DNA of 64,000 nucleotides from Lepidostoma basale (GCA_022606425.2 JAHDVF020000726.1:186001-250000), one strand, 5' to 3'. Positions 34,366-46,339 are shown, counted from the stretch's first letter. The notes: generated by a model from the sequence alone, not told the origin. Numbers and translations are program-made.

Positions 34366-34917
34366 TTAATTTGTATAAATAGTGACAACTGCAAAATTAG
34401 TGTAAACGGTGGAAATCTGGAACAAGTGGATGAATTTGTTTATTCAGGAAGTATGTTTACAAAGGATGGGAGGGTGGAGAAGGATATTGAAAGAAGGGTT
34501 GGGGCAGGCAACAGAGTAAATGGTGCACTTAAAGTTGTCATCGCATACAAAAGCCTATCCAAAAAAGCTAAGATGGCAGTGCATAGTGGTGTTCTTGTGC
34601 CGACCCTTATGTATGGAAGTGAAGTGTTTGTACGGGTAAAATAAGAATGAAAGTAGAATAAATGCAGTAGAAATGAGATCTCTAAGACGAATGTGTGGTA
34701 CTCTGTGTATGATAGAGTGTCAAATGCAAGTATAAGAAGTGAATGTGGTGCGAATGAAAGTGTTTTGAACAAAATAATGAAAGGCTCATTAAGATGGTTT
34801 GGACACATGGAAAGAATGAGTGAAGACAGAATGGTAAAGAAGGTATATATAAACGGCGTGAGCGGAGCTAGAAAAATAGGAAGGCCGAGGAAAACGTGGC
34901 ACGATCAAATGAGTTAA
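34366..34917 (+). mobile_element. RTE-like LINE copy in intron 1 of chitin-binding gene 1
   Basis: It encodes VDEFVYSGSMFTKDGRVEKD, then SLRWFGHMERMSEDRMVKKV, with a frameshift near 34630. It is flanked by an inverted pair (gtaaacacgattgtttagtg near 34336 and its inverse near 35063). Confidence 0.8.
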
Positions 34918-35097
34918 AAAAAGGTCGATAACGAATTCTGGCTTTTTTGTTTCGGATTTTTTTGCCTTGAAAAATAATCAATTTTAGGAAAACAGGGGGC
35001 TACACAAAATATAAGAAATCGGCAAGGGGTCTACGGGACAAAAAAATTTTAGAACCTATGCACTAACCAATCGTGTTTACTATTATAAATTAATAAT

Positions 35098-35375
35098 GGA
35101 GTTTTACAAAACTAATACCTCAACCATCGATAATGTAAATGGAACTAGAAATAGAAGAAAACTGAGAAAAACGTGACACAATCTAATAAATCAAAAATTT
35201 AATGTCGACCACGTGAGGAGTCGGAGAAATCGACGTGCGTGCATGACACGATGTACGAATGTTGAGGATTCGAGAGACGTATGTCAGGAAAGAAAAGTGT
35301 GGCAGTCCATTCTCTCTGCCTACACCTTCGGATAGACGGCTTGATGGTCAGCAAGTTAGTTTTTATTCTAAAATA
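35098..35375 (+). mobile_element. RTE-like LINE 3' fragment
   Basis: It encodes RRNRRACMTRCTNVEDSRDV, then VWQSILSAY, with internal stops. It ends gatggtcagcaagttag, a mutated tail. Confidence 0.7.
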
Positions 35376-35447
35376 ATCTGATGATTTTACTGACATTTTT
35401 TTATGGAAGGTCATTTTAAATAATAATTTCCACTTATTCTTTATTTC

Positions 35448-35560
35448 GACAGCGACTAGCTTCACCAGGCTGGCTGACATCGACAGTGTCACCAGTCTGT
35501 CAATGCCAGGGAGCCTGGCGAAACCGGTCGCTATCGAAATAAAGACGAAAGTGGAAGCAG
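35448..35560 (+). mobile_element. Penelope-like end with hairpin and GAAAC box
   Basis: GCCAGG-GAG-CCTGGC forms a perfect 6-bp stem followed at once by GAAAC and cggtcgctatcgaaataaag. A related sequence lies at 46340-46410. Confidence 0.5.
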
Positions 35561-35611
35561 TTAAAAAATATTTGATTTAATTATTTTTTTCTAAATCTGC
35601 TTATTTTTCAG

Positions 35612-35805
35612 TCATCGTCTTCCTGTTCCTTGTGGTGGCCGCTTGCCAGGTAATGGGAGTGCCATTTTGCCCGGAGCCAGATCCCGAAGGTGGCGCAGTT
35701 CACATCGCCAACCCGGATAACTGCGCTACGTTCTACCAGTGCACTGCTGGAGACATCGCTCTCTTGGACTGCTTCCCTGGGACATGGTTCAACCCTAATG
35801 CCGGA
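35612..35805 (+). CDS. Chitin-binding protein gene 1, exon 2 (signal peptide and CBM14 core)
   Basis: Acceptor ttatttttcag ends at 35611, donor GTGAGT starts at 35806. The spliced protein is 84 residues: a signal peptide at about 1-18 (MKVIVFLFLVVAA), then one CBM14 (peritrophin-A) domain. Cysteines are 22, 40, 46, 56, 69 and 80, spacing C-x17-C-x5-C-x9-C-x12-C-x10-C, with the family aromatics in CATFYQC and PGTWFNP. Such domains bind chitin through three disulfides and surface aromatics. Inference: a small secreted protein of the peritrophic matrix or cuticle. A Penelope-like repeat end lies about 50 bp upstream in intron 1. Reading on past the donor hits an early stop, as expected for an intron. 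Confidence 0.92.
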
Positions 35806-35972
35806 GTGAGTTTGCCACTTTGATCAATAAATACAATATTCTTCACGGAATCATCATTCAAAAGTAGACTTCCTGACACTCAAAACAGTGGATTTCGTAT
35901 TTTGTAATAGAAATTAATAGAAATTTTATAGTAAGTGATAGGAATTTTGTAATAGAAATATATTTTGGGGGA

Positions 35973-36437
35973 TGTGGTGAGAGTTAAAGGCAGTGCAGGT
36001 TTCAGCGTTTATTGCAGGTCACAAGCAATCATACGTTAACAGTATTATGTACTCGTGATGGAGCGTGCGCCTGGACGTCGATTACAGCTGGGGCTGATGG
36101 CTCACTGGACAGTAGCGTCGGTCAGCGGGAGCCAAGACTCGTCGGAAGTTACGTGGCGTAGCAGTGTAGATAGTTGCGTAGCTCGGTAGGAGGGTCGGAG
36201 GTTTCTCGTACGTAGACTTAACGGCGTAGACTCGTGTCGGTTAGAAGTCGCAAGAAGGAATACTGTCCATGGTGGTCGGATGTACCGCTTTTATATGCTT
36301 TGCTTTCATTTTCACACGATGCTCTGCTCTAGTGACCTAGTGACCAAACTGAATAAATCTGGGCCCTTTACTCATCAGTTTTGATAAGTAGGTCCTGAGT
36401 CAGGCGTTTTCGGTTATTCGTGTCATATATTACATCA
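35973..36437 (+). mobile_element. LTR-like repeat, copy 2
   Basis: Matches copy 1 end to end (TG at left, CA at right), apart from about 68 extra bases near 36060-36120. It lies in intron 2 of chitin-binding gene 1. Confidence 0.55.
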
Positions 36438-36484
36438 TGAAATATGCTGATTCAGTAGTCGAAGTCCGCTTATATGGGTTCTGC

Positions 36485-37085
36485 ATTTAACCCCGACAGA
36501 AGATAATAGAAATTTTGCGGATGACATTGATATTCTGGCGGAGTCTGTGGAGGAGCTAGAAGGCATGCTAGATGAACTGAATACTCCATCCAGACGAGTG
36601 GGTCTCGGGATGAATTTGGACAAGACGAAAGTCATGTATAATGATCATATTATCCCGAGATCAGTAACCGTCGATGGGTCGGTTCTCGAAGTGGTACAAG
36701 AATACACATATCTTGGCCAAATCATACAATTAGGACGATACAATTTCGAGAAAGAAGCCGACCGAAGAATTCAGTTGGGTTGGGCTGCCTTTGGGAAATT
36801 ACGTCATGTTCTTACTTCCAAAATACCACGATGCCTCAAGACTAAAGTCTTGAGGGTAAAGTCCAGTGCGTTTTGCCAGTCATGACGTACGGAGCCGAGA
36901 CGAGGACATTGACAAAAGGTCTAGTCTACAGATTCAAGGTTGCCCAGCGCGCCATGGAAAGAGCCATGCTTGGAATAACGTTTAAGGGACAGATTTAGAA
37001 ACGAATTTATTCGACAACAAACCAAGGTGACTGAGGTGGCTCTACGGATAGGTGGGCTGGCCATATCTGTCGGAGAACCGACAGC
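36485..37085 (+). mobile_element. RTE-like LINE, FADD-box fragment
   Basis: It encodes FADDIDILAESVEELEGMLD, then VGLGMNLDKTKVMYN, then VVQEYTYLGQIIQLG. Frames break near 36865. FADD takes the place of YADD in this subfamily. A minus TTAG-family scrap (37090-37240) is joined to its end. Confidence 0.8.
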
Positions 37086-37559
37086 CGATTCCTCTATTTC
37101 TGGTTCCATTTACATCGTTAACATATATTTTTTTACCATTCTTTCTTCATTCATTCTTTCCATATATCCAAACCATCTTAATAATCCATTCATTATTTTG
37201 TTCATAACACCATCATTCGCATCGCATTCGATGTTTTATGATGACATTTGCACCAATCACTTTGTTGCCTGCCCCAACGCTTCTTTCAATATACCACTCG
37301 CCCATATTTTTTAAACATGCTACCTAAATACAAGAACGGAGATTAGATGACTACTTACTCCAAATTCTGACAATTCACACTAATGTTGCAGACTGTCATG
37401 ATTTCTTCTTTTTCAAAAACTTGGACTTATGAATTGCATTTGGGATGAAAACAAAATGAACTGCTTTGAAAGGAAGATCCTCCGCAGAATCTTCGAACCC
37501 ATTAAGGATGGTCAGATGTGGAGAAGGAGATACAACACAAAGCTCTACGATCATTTAAT

Positions 37560-38099
37560 CATTTTTAAGGATTAATTTTACAAATAATCTTAATAAATGG
37601 CGCTAGTGTAGATTGACCTAAAAAATGTGAAGTGTTTTAACATTATGTACGAGTATGTTTAACGAGTTTAATTCTATGTATTACTGTGTGTTATATTATT
37701 ATACGAGTGTATCATTCTACCTGTTCCATCATAATCAAATTATTGTGTATTTGTACATTGTCATGATTTCATTTATATATTCTCCTTGTCATAATTCCTT
37801 CTGCTTTATATGTTCTTATGTGAATCATATGAATTATATGGTATTGTTCTAATGTGAATTATATGTTATTGTACTAATTTTGTAAAAGCCATTGTGGCGT
37901 TCATGCTTTTAATAAATAAATATGTACAACTTCCAAAAATTGGTCAGACGTTGAATGGGGATGTTGTTAACATAAAGTGATCGCTTAACCGAACCAATGA
38001 CAGGTCATAAGTCCTGTAAACGCCTCGATTACCATATTTTGTTTCCAAAAAATAAACAATTTACATCTTCGTCTCTATAGAGATACAATTAATCCGTAA
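37560..38099 (-). mobile_element. Element B copy ending at the exon 3 acceptor of chitin-binding gene 1
   Basis: The minus orientation shows gcttaaccgaaccaatgaca and gagatacaattaatccgta. It ends about 25 bp before the acceptor AG. AT-rich sequence interrupts it at 37640-37910. Confidence 0.7.
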
Positions 38100-38124
38100 T
38101 TAATTTGATTTATTTATTTTTTAG

Positions 38125-38178
38125 GTTTGCGATTGGCCTGCGAACATAGCTGAAGGAGTGTGTACGCCACCATCGTAA
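38125..38178 (+). CDS. Chitin-binding protein gene 1, exon 3
   Basis: Acceptor tattttttag ends at 38124, phase 0. It encodes VCDWPANIAEGVCTPPS and stop TAA, supplying cysteines 5 and 6 of the CBM14 domain. Gene 2 has the same junction, splitting the domain after Gly of NPxxG. A minus-oriented element B ends about 25 bp upstream of the acceptor. The protein ends four residues after the last cysteine, without the mucin-like tail of gene 2. AATAAA at 38352-38357 is the likely poly(A) signal. Confidence 0.92.
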   Translation, partial: VCDWPANIAEGVCTPPS

Positions 38179-38351
38179 GAACAAGTCGTGATGATGAACA
38201 GACACAATTTATGGATCAAATATGTGAAAACCTGGCTCTCCTATGTTTTTGGAAACTCTAATTTTATATACAATATATTCTCTATTTATATATGCATTAT
38301 TTTTCAGTCAAAGTGATAAAATTATAAATTTTAAATCAGAAATATTACTGA

Positions 38352-38357
38352 AATAAA
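38352..38357 (+). terminator. Polyadenylation signal of chitin-binding gene 1
   Basis: AATAAA about 175 nt after the stop codon, the first clear one in the 3' flank. Confidence 0.55.
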
Positions 38358-38439
38358 TTATTATTTAAAATAATTTGGGTTATTGTTTCTTAAAACATTG
38401 TGCAAAACTCCATTTATCTTGTAAATTTTATGACATGTG

Positions 38440-39105
38440 ATTCTACACCTGACGAAAGACAGAGTGATAATCACACTGCCATCGCCAGAAATCGAACCCT
38501 GGATCATCGATGTGGCTGTCATAGTTCTTGCCAATTAGTCATCATCGTCATTTTTATCTGAAAAAAAACTCTGTAGCTCCCTGTCGTAAGCTAGGGGAAG
38601 CAACGAAGAAGATACTGGTATGGACACGTGAGAAGAATGGATACATCCAGACTCCCTCTCATTGTGTTGCACGGCCAATCCCAAGGTAGACGACCCCTGG
38701 GCAGACCTGGGCTCTTGGGAAAGAGGCCACGAGGTCTACATTAAGAAGAAGCTGAAGGGAAAGAAAACTCCATATTTAATATTTATAATTCAGAGAAGAC
38801 TTTCAGAACCAAACATCTTTTAAGAGTAACAAAAATGAGAACATTGCGACCTATTGTGGGGGGAACCCTTAGAGATAGGATAACCAATGAAAAAATTCGC
38901 AAATCCTGCAAATGTTAAGACATAGTGAGATGGAGTAGGCAGAGAAGACAGTTCTGGAGAGACCGCATTGAGAGGCCCGTCGACCACCAGGGCGGCAACC
39001 AAAGTGATGGAGAGAAGGATGGTCGTCTTCGTCACAGGAAGAAAGTTGATATCCTGCAAAAACAGATCGCAAGATCTACAAACAGAAGAAGAAGAAGTTC
39101 TTACG
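38440..39105. mobile_element. SINE fragment (-) and RTE third-subfamily fragments (+)
   Basis: 38445-38540 is a minus SINE with atcgaaccctggatcatcga (degraded B box). 38600-38755 and 38780-39105 are + RTE pieces (TLRPIVGGTLRDRITNEKIR), frame-broken, ending in an AGAAGAAGAAG tail. Confidence 0.65.
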
Positions 39106-39990
39106 GATAAAAAATATTTATTTGTACTTATAACAAATAGCCCAGGTTAATTTTGAAATTTTAGTTATTGTATCGAATTTTAAATGCGTCTTTTTATATT
39201 GGTCTTTCTTTGTTTAGTTTTAGTTATATTTTTACACCTGTAGATTTACATCTCGGTCTCCACCCAAGACCTCGGCCCCTTTCCAAGGTCATCCCCAACC
39301 CCTCCACACTCCTCCCTACCCGGGTAGTCAGGTTCAAATGTCGGACACAACCCACTACATCCTTCAAGTAACCCTCCCTCACCATCCAACAATATCCAAG
39401 AAATTTCCAACATGTGGGGGAGCATAACCCTTGGGCTGGTACTCCCGAAAAGACAATATCCAAGAAGATTTACATTTTACACCTATCCTCTGAAACATGA
39501 CGTGTTTTTTAATATTTTTCAAAATATTTTGGGGATTAAACAAGTTATTTTCAATTTCCTAAGTAAACGTAGAAGTGTTCTATTTTTTTATGTAAACGTA
39601 AGATTGATCTTCAATGCGTAAAAATTGTAAGATCTACTCGCATATTATATGCAAGGTGTCTCAAAATAAAGTTGATACTTATTCATTGATATATACGTCG
39701 TATATACGAGTATCAATGAATTTTCTACTACGTATATTTGTCACGTAATCTACGATGTTTATTATATTTATTAATCACGTTATTTACAGCTGCTAAGTTT
39801 TAAATGGCAACTTATCAAGCACATCAGTTCATTATCAATTTACTTTTATTTATAAAGATAATAAATGTAATTATCTTGTTGCTATATTTCATATTTAAAC
39901 ATGAATAATAAGCAAATACCGTCTAGCTGATCTACGCTGAATTTTTTTTTTGCGGAAAAGATAGCTTAAATGTCCGCTAGATGGCAGTGG
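39106..39990. other. Intergenic sequence, nothing recognised
   Basis: There is a C-rich patch at 39250-39400. 39640-39720 repeats a short atatacgagtatcaatgaa motif. No gene is supported. Confidence 0.4.
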
Positions 39991-40009
39991 TGATGTAAAC
40001 AATATCAAC

Positions 40010-40260
40010 ATTTGCAAACAAAAGAAGAACAGAAATTTATAAAACATGATTGTGATTTTTTTCTATGGAGTTTTTTGAAATCCCGTGTTTATGTGAACCG
40101 TCTAGGGACTCTAAAAAATTTAAATACCAACATCCAGGAAGAAATTGCCAAGATAATGCCTGATATGTTGGCAAGAGTCATGACAAACGCTAGAAATCGG
40201 TTTACTCAGTGTATGGAGAATGGGGGATGTCACCTACCTGATTTGATCTTCAAAAACTAA
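40010..40260 (+). pseudogene. Mariner-type transposase, C-terminal remnant
   Basis: It encodes CDFFLWSFLKSRVYVNRLGT, then IQEEIAKIMPDMLARVMTNA, then NRFTQCMENGGCHLPDLIF and stop. CDFFLWGYLK..VY is the end of a common insect DDE transposase family. The end is intact; the catalytic part is missing. Confidence 0.82.
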
Positions 40261-40349
40261 GTAAAACAAAACTTAAGATATGTGCCAACATTATAAAAAA
40301 CAAATAAAAAATTTCGGATTCATACTATGGGTTTCATTAAGTTTTGAAA

Positions 40350-40525
40350 AAAAGAAGTTATGCTGCCGCACCCTTGAATATCTGTTCGAAAAGTAGGCCT
40401 CAACGGCACACGCACGCTCCTCACTGTTCCAACGAATGATGCCAACTAAACTGTGTCGGGACAAAACTTTATAGTTTCGCCTCTTGAGACCACTAGGACT
40501 CCGCTGCGACATCAACCGACTGAAA
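40350..40525 (-). pseudogene. Transposase N-terminal remnant, inverted
   Basis: The minus strand encodes RWNSEERACAVEAYFSNRYS, matching the N-terminal helix region (T-x-E-Q-R-A-x-x-V-E-A-Y-F) of the same transposase family as 40010-40260. Confidence 0.65.
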
Positions 40526-40769
40526 AGCGCATTTTAATAAAGGAAGTTATGTAGCCCCACGGGACCCGTTTTCGTGGATGATCTCCTAAAAGATGGAATT
40601 AGAGCTGGCACCTCACGGGAGGAGTAACGCTCTGAATTTCAGATCACATAGGTCTATAGCAAGGAAGAAGAAGAAGGATACTTTTAAATAACCTATATAA
40701 TTCATCTTCATTTTCATCTCAGGGATTTGAGGAACAACTGTGTACCTTGCTCGTATTATATTCAAATCA

Positions 40770-41290
40770 AATCAAATCAGTTAAGTTACTCAAAAGACAT
40801 TACAAACAGCATAAATGTTTAAGGCATTGAGTACAGGTAAAATATTATACACATACAACATAACACCAGGAACGCATTAGTGATGGTTCGACATTAGGAA
40901 GACAAGATACTTTCCAAAGTCAAGAGTATCTGTCCCCTGAACGTACTTTCACTAACATGAAAGACGTCGATCTCCGAGGAGACCGCGTTCAGCAGACTAA
41001 TTGCTCTTCCCACCGGTGTCACCAGAGGCAGATTGGTTCTGGCGGCCGGTAGGTAAAACAATCTGCGCTGTCGCTGTCGGAGATATCTATCGGGGACAAA
41101 AAAACCAACATCCCCCAGTACGGCCGAGTTCTCGAAGTATCCCCTAATTAATCTGAAGAAATGGGTTATTAGATGTCCATCTCTTCGAAGCTTTAGAGAA
41201 TTGGTTTCGAGCATTCCCAAAAGAAATGCCGTGGGATAGAGCCATGGATAACTACCATACTCCTTCATATAGAGATACCTCAGAATTTTT
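40770..41290 (-). mobile_element. Jockey-like LINE, C-terminal region
   Basis: The minus strand encodes an open 124-residue frame: YGSYPWLYPTAFLLGMLETN, then VPDRYLRQRQRRLFYLPAAR, then EIDVFHVSESTFRGQILLTL. The tail is at the left near 40765 (aaatcaaatcaaatcag). Confidence 0.85.
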
Positions 41291-41313
41291 TTCTGATTAT
41301 ATTGTTCATTAAT

Positions 41314-41478
41314 ATGTTACTTGCAGATGTTAGACGACTTTTTGGTGCCTGAATTGCAATACTTTCCTGGCTATAACCAAAGAATATGGTTCCAGCAGGA
41401 CGGAGCAACGTCTCTGCCACGAGTTCGTAAAACTTTCCCTAGCAAATTGATCTTCAGGAGAAACTCGATTCCAGTATT
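41314..41478 (+). pseudogene. Transposase central fragment
   Basis: It encodes MLDDFLVPELQYFPGYNQRI then WFQQDGAT. WFQQDGA contains the second catalytic Asp region of the same transposase family. It lies between two Jockey-like pieces (40770-41290 and 41480-41680). Confidence 0.75.
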
Positions 41479-41479
41479 G

Positions 41480-42130
41480 AGTACAGGTAAAATATTATAA
41501 AAATACAACATAATACCAGGAACGCATCAGAGATGGTTCGACATTAGGAAGACAAGATACTTTCTAAAGACAAGAGTAATTGTCTCCTGAACGTATCTTT
41601 ACTAATATGAAAGACGTTGATCTCCGAGGAGACCGCGTTCAGCAGACTAATTGCTCTTCCCACATAGTTACATTAATGTCTGAAACGCAAAATATATTAT
41701 CAATGCGTACTTCCAGTACTGACATATGGAGCCGAAACGCTAACCCTCACCAAGTCGACCATAAGGAGACTCCGTGCAGCACAAAGGAAACACGAAACAG
41801 CCAAGCTACATGTAAGACACTTATACCGGATAAGAAATACTATAATACGTAGTTCTGGAGTAACAGATGTCGTCGAAAGGGTGACTAAGCTTAAATTGTC
41901 ATTGCGGGACATATTGCTTTGACCAGATTGGTAGACGATAGATGGACCAGAAGGGTGGTGGAATGAAGACCACGCGAAGATAATAGAAACAGAGGGAGAC
42001 CCCCCACTCGATGGTCCGATGACATTCGAAGAATTGCTAGCGATTGGATGCGAAAAACACAAGACAGGGATACGTGGAAAAGTATGGGGGAGGCCTATGT
42101 CCAGCAGTGGACGACAACGGCTGTTTAAGT
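41480..42130. mobile_element. Jockey-like scrap (-) and RTE-like C-terminus (+)
   Basis: 41480-41680 repeats the Jockey-like 3' part. 41690-42125 in broken + frames gives LTYGAETLTLTKSTIRRLRA, then a GRPPTRWSDDIRRIASDWMR-like region, ending GEAYVQQWTTTA. Confidence 0.7.
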
Positions 42131-42239
42131 CTTCTCTGGTTTCAATTCTGGGATTGATTTACAACAATTTCCTATATTCTTCTCTTCCATTCTTCCCTGT
42201 CTTGTGCGGCTCTTTTGAAATCTGCATATCGCACGTTAA

Positions 42240-42660
42240 AAACAAAAGGGACACCATACAAAAATCTAAATTTTTCAGTACGGTCATTTAAAGTTTTGCC
42301 TGCTTATTAACCTAATTAATAATATCTAAACTAATATATAAAACAACAACATTAAATATATTTCTACTCAAAGTCAAGTTATTGACCTCACAAAAACTTT
42401 AAATGACCGTACTGAAAAATTTAGATTTTTGTATAGTGTCACTTTTGTTTTCAACGTGCGATATGATGAGCAGCGCACGTCCACCAACAGGTCCTCCAGG
42501 TACTCTCGGCGTGGGCGTGACCTAGAGTTTGTCCCCTCGATCATACCCTCCATTATGGCATGCAAGAGGTCTTCTTGTCGTAAAACATGGCCGATCCATC
42601 TTGCACGCATTTCGGACAAGTCCTGATCAGGTGCCTTCCTCCTTCGATTCTTTGGAGAAC
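42240..42660. repeat. Inverted repeat around an RTE-like fragment
   Basis: aaatctaaatttttcagtac with ggtcatttaaagtttt near 42262-42298 is inverted at 42393-42430. The following 42374-42640 on the minus strand encodes MRARWIGHVLRQEDLLHAIM, an RTE landmark. Confidence 0.65.
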
Positions 42661-42664
42661 CTCC

Positions 42665-43555
42665 TCATTTGTGATGATGTGTAAGTGAGTAAGTAATAAT
42701 GCCATCTCTCCTTCAGTACATATATTTTCGTTAATAACAGGAAATTAATTGGCCTATAGACCAATAGTATATAGATTGATATAATATAATTATATCATTG
42801 ATCAAGATTTAATACAGGAAAGAGGCTATTATCTTTATACTATTTTTGTTATTAGATTCTTATTGTTCTAAAAAATATGTATCAAATGCCAGGTTTTTCC
42901 ATATCTCACAGGAAACACTTCAATTCAAAGATAAGGAATTCAATGAAATATTTTCTCAATATTAATATCAATAGATTGTACAATAAGACAAAACATTTTT
43001 TCCATTAAAATTGCGTTGTTTATTTTTCTTGGAATAACTTCTGTTACAGTAATGTAAAATCAATTTTCCGTAAAATCAGTTGTAAACAATTTGTAAGAAG
43101 ATGCTTTTCATAGAATCACTTTATTTCGTCCTACCTCAAATAACTTATTTTTGATTTATACATATAATATCATTTAGTATCCCCTAACTATGTAATCATT
43201 GTTATAAAATTTCTTAAAGAGTTCCAAGAAACACTTTCCAATATTTCTGGACCTACCTAAATAATTCCTTGTTAAAAATGTATAAAGTCACATCAATTTT
43301 CGTTAATTACCATATTTTGCTCCATTTACGAGTGTATATAAACGGCAACGAGTTTAAGTTTCGTCACATTTGATAATGCCTTAGAAGGGCGAAACATGTC
43401 GTTCCCATAAAATATAATAAAACTTTTGAAAACTGACGTTTTCATTCGTTTCATTTTTCATTATCAATTTTCCGGTTAATCCAAAAACTTTTTTATTTTT
43501 TATTTATTATGTCCCGTATATACACCAACATTTTATTGATTTAATAAATACGAGT
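42665..43555. other. AT-rich sequence with a Penelope-like end
   Basis: 43372-43425 reads tgccttagaagggcgaaaca, then tgtcgttcccataaaatata, shared with 46510-46560 and 50460-50500. Nothing else is recognised. Confidence 0.45.
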
Positions 43556-43559
43556 ATTT

Positions 43560-43905
43560 AACAGCAAGATCAGAATCTATGAAACATGCGTGCGACCTAT
43601 CATGTCGTACGCTGTAGAGACGCGGGCTGACACTGTGCGAACCAAGGGACTACCAAGAACATCGGAGATGAAGGTCCTAAGATCAATTACTGGAAAAACC
43701 CTCCAAGATCGTGTCCGCAACGTAAACATAAGAAAAACCAGCGAAATAGAGGATATCGTTCAGTGGAGTAGATCCAGAAGAAGATACTGGAGGGACCATG
43801 TAGCCCGAATGGATGGTGACAGACTCGCATATACAGCCGCTTGTGAAATCCCCTCCGGACACACCGCCCACCTGGAAGACCGCCTAAGAGATTATTATTA
43901 TTATT
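43560..43905 (+). mobile_element. RTE-like LINE, third subfamily
   Basis: One open frame: YETCVRPIMSYAVETRADTV, then LQDRVRNVNIRKTSEIEDIV, then RRRYWRDHVARMDGDRLAYT. It ends in a (TTA)n run. Confidence 0.8.
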
Positions 43906-43999
43906 AATATTTTGTTGTATCGCTCTTTACACCATGACAGCATGAGCCAAATCGATGTAAAGGGTATTATTGCTATCATAGTGATTCTCGTGACATGTG

Positions 44000-44115
44000 A
44001 TAGGAAGCTAATCTATCGCCATTTTATTGTCACGTGAATTCTACAACAGACCAAAAACAGTGTGACAATCACACTGCCCTCGCCGGGAATCGAGCCCGGA
44101 ACCTTCGACGAGATA
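44000..44115 (-). mobile_element. tRNA-derived SINE
   Basis: It has the minus-strand B box within cgggaatcgagcccggaacc and the body tctatcgccattttattgtcacgtgaattct. A linked block (catgagccaaatcgatgtaa) is shared with 50100-50180. Confidence 0.75.
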
Positions 44116-45440
44116 TGATTTCTGTGTCACAGATCGTCAGATCTATTAAAAGAAGAAGAAGAAGAGTATTGAACGGTTTCACCAGTTTCAATTTATTGAA
44201 GTATTTCGAGTTTTTGTTCAATTGAAAGTACGACTCGTTTGCGTTTATCCATTATACCATAGACAAAGACATTATACCATAGACATTTTTTTCACATTAA
44301 AATAAAATTACGACTTTAGAGCCACAAACGTACGTTGGCGGTGACGCCAATGTGAACTAAACATTATAAGTACTGTGATAATTTTTTTTGTTTTTATAAA
44401 ATATTTTTTCAATGACTCAAGTGTCCCGGATAATTCGCTTCCCAGTTAACCCGACCCCGGAATATCGGGAGTGTACTGTATTTTCATTGCACACTTCAAA
44501 ATACGTTGTGTTTTTAAAACCTTTTAATTTGGCAATAAATTATTTATCAGTTTTTGTCTCTTACAAATATGCTTACCATACACAATATAATTTGTAGATC
44601 AAGAAAAGTACGTATAAAAATCATGCCACACACCTGAAACTGTTTCATCAGTTTCGCTCATGCAATTGCCCGTGTTCCTTCCATACGGCACTTATATTAA
44701 CCCCTTACCGCATACTGGCTCATATATGATCCAAAATAATCTTTCGCCATAAAAAAACAACAAAATAATAAATATGTCATGCTTCTAGCAATAATACTAA
44801 AGTTTTATCTATGATCCGCGTTACTAGTTGTCAAACTTCTTGCTAGATGTCTCTGGTTGTACTAGATGTGCATTCGACTGTTTCCAACTGTCGGTTTATG
44901 ATTTTCTGTACAAACGTGATATTCAAAAGTGCTATTTTTTGTTTGTAAAACGCTATAAATAATTATGGTTTACTATTATTTTCATTAGGTAAGTAATAAA
45001 ATGATCACTTTTATATAAAATTATGGATAATATTGTGTAAAATCTAGGGATAAAAAGGGGAAGACCTAGAAATATATTTTTGTTATTTATATAGGAAAAA
45101 ATAATTTATTTTAAAAATATGGAAATACTCGTACGTGTTTTTTTTTTCATCATTTACACATCATATATTATTTTTACAAATTGAAAAAAAATCATCCAGT
45201 AAGGGGTTAACAACGGAATGCAATACTCCAACAGAAGCAAGAGAGACCCCAGGGAACAATTTAATCTGTAAAAATTCACTTTTTAAGAATGTTGCGACAG
45301 CTGTTTCGCCATCCGACTTTGGCGTCATTGGGTGTTATAAACAACACCATCATCTGTTGATGATTTTAATACTTAATGATGCCAACATCGTAAGGCGATA
45401 CAGATGGCGAAGATGATTTTATACAAAAAAATCTTAATAA
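44116..45440. other. Intergenic AT-rich sequence
   Basis: 45295-45415 holds a GAAAC hairpin end on the minus strand (gctgtttcgccatccgactt). A short motif (catagacaaagacattatac) is locally duplicated near 44260. No gene is recognised. Confidence 0.45.
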
Positions 45441-45449
45441 TGCAATTCA

Positions 45450-46075
45450 TTAGTCCAAGGTAATGATTTTTGAAAAAGAAAAAATCATGACAGTTTGCAA
45501 CGTTAACATGAATGATAAAAATTTGCAGCCAGTAGATGAGTTCGTGTATTTAGGTAGTATGTTTACAAAAGAAGGACGAGTGGAGAGGGATATTGAAAGA
45601 AGGGTTTGGTCCGTCAACAAAGTGAATGGTGCACTTAAAGTTGTCATCGCAAACAAAAACCTATTAAAAAAAAAAACTAAAATGGCAGTGCACAATGATG
45701 TTCTTGTACCGACCCTTTTGTATGGAAGCGAAACATGGAAATGGCAAAAGAAAGATGAAAGTAGAATAAATGCAGTAGAAATGAGATCTCTTAGACGAAT
45801 GTGTGGTACTCTGTGTATGATAGAGTGTCGAATGAAAATATAAGAAGTGAATGCGGTGCGAATGATGGTGTTATGAACAAAATAATGAAAGGATCATTAA
45901 GATGGTTTGGACACATGGAAAGAATGAATGAAGGAAGGTAAAAAAAAAAATATGTTAACGATATAAAAATGGAACTAGTAATCTTAACTATTAAAAGTTA
46001 GTAAAAATTAGCAAAACTAGTAATAAAGAGGAAAACGTGGCACGATCAAATAAATCAAATATCGAATGTCCTATA
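45450..46075 (+). mobile_element. RTE-like LINE copy without tail
   Basis: An open 126-residue frame covers VDEFVYLGSMFTKEGRVERD, then LLYGSETWKWQKKDESRINA. A frameshift near 45810 and an internal loss before 46030 follow. Confidence 0.8.
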
Positions 46076-46339
46076 TATTGAAATTAAAGTATTGATATTG
46101 AAGTTATATAAATGGATTTGTATAAGAAGGATTTGTATTGAAATTAAAGATTATTACAGCTGACATATTTAAAGAATTGGTTCTAGGAATTTTATTTACT
46201 TATTTATATTGGATATAACAACGGTGAGTAAGCAAACAGTACAAGGATTTTTTGGTCAGGAGTGCTGTATTTGAGCCAATTAATATCTCAAATTCCTAGT
46301 TTATCATTTTTTTACTTAAGTAAGGAGTACGTATATTAC

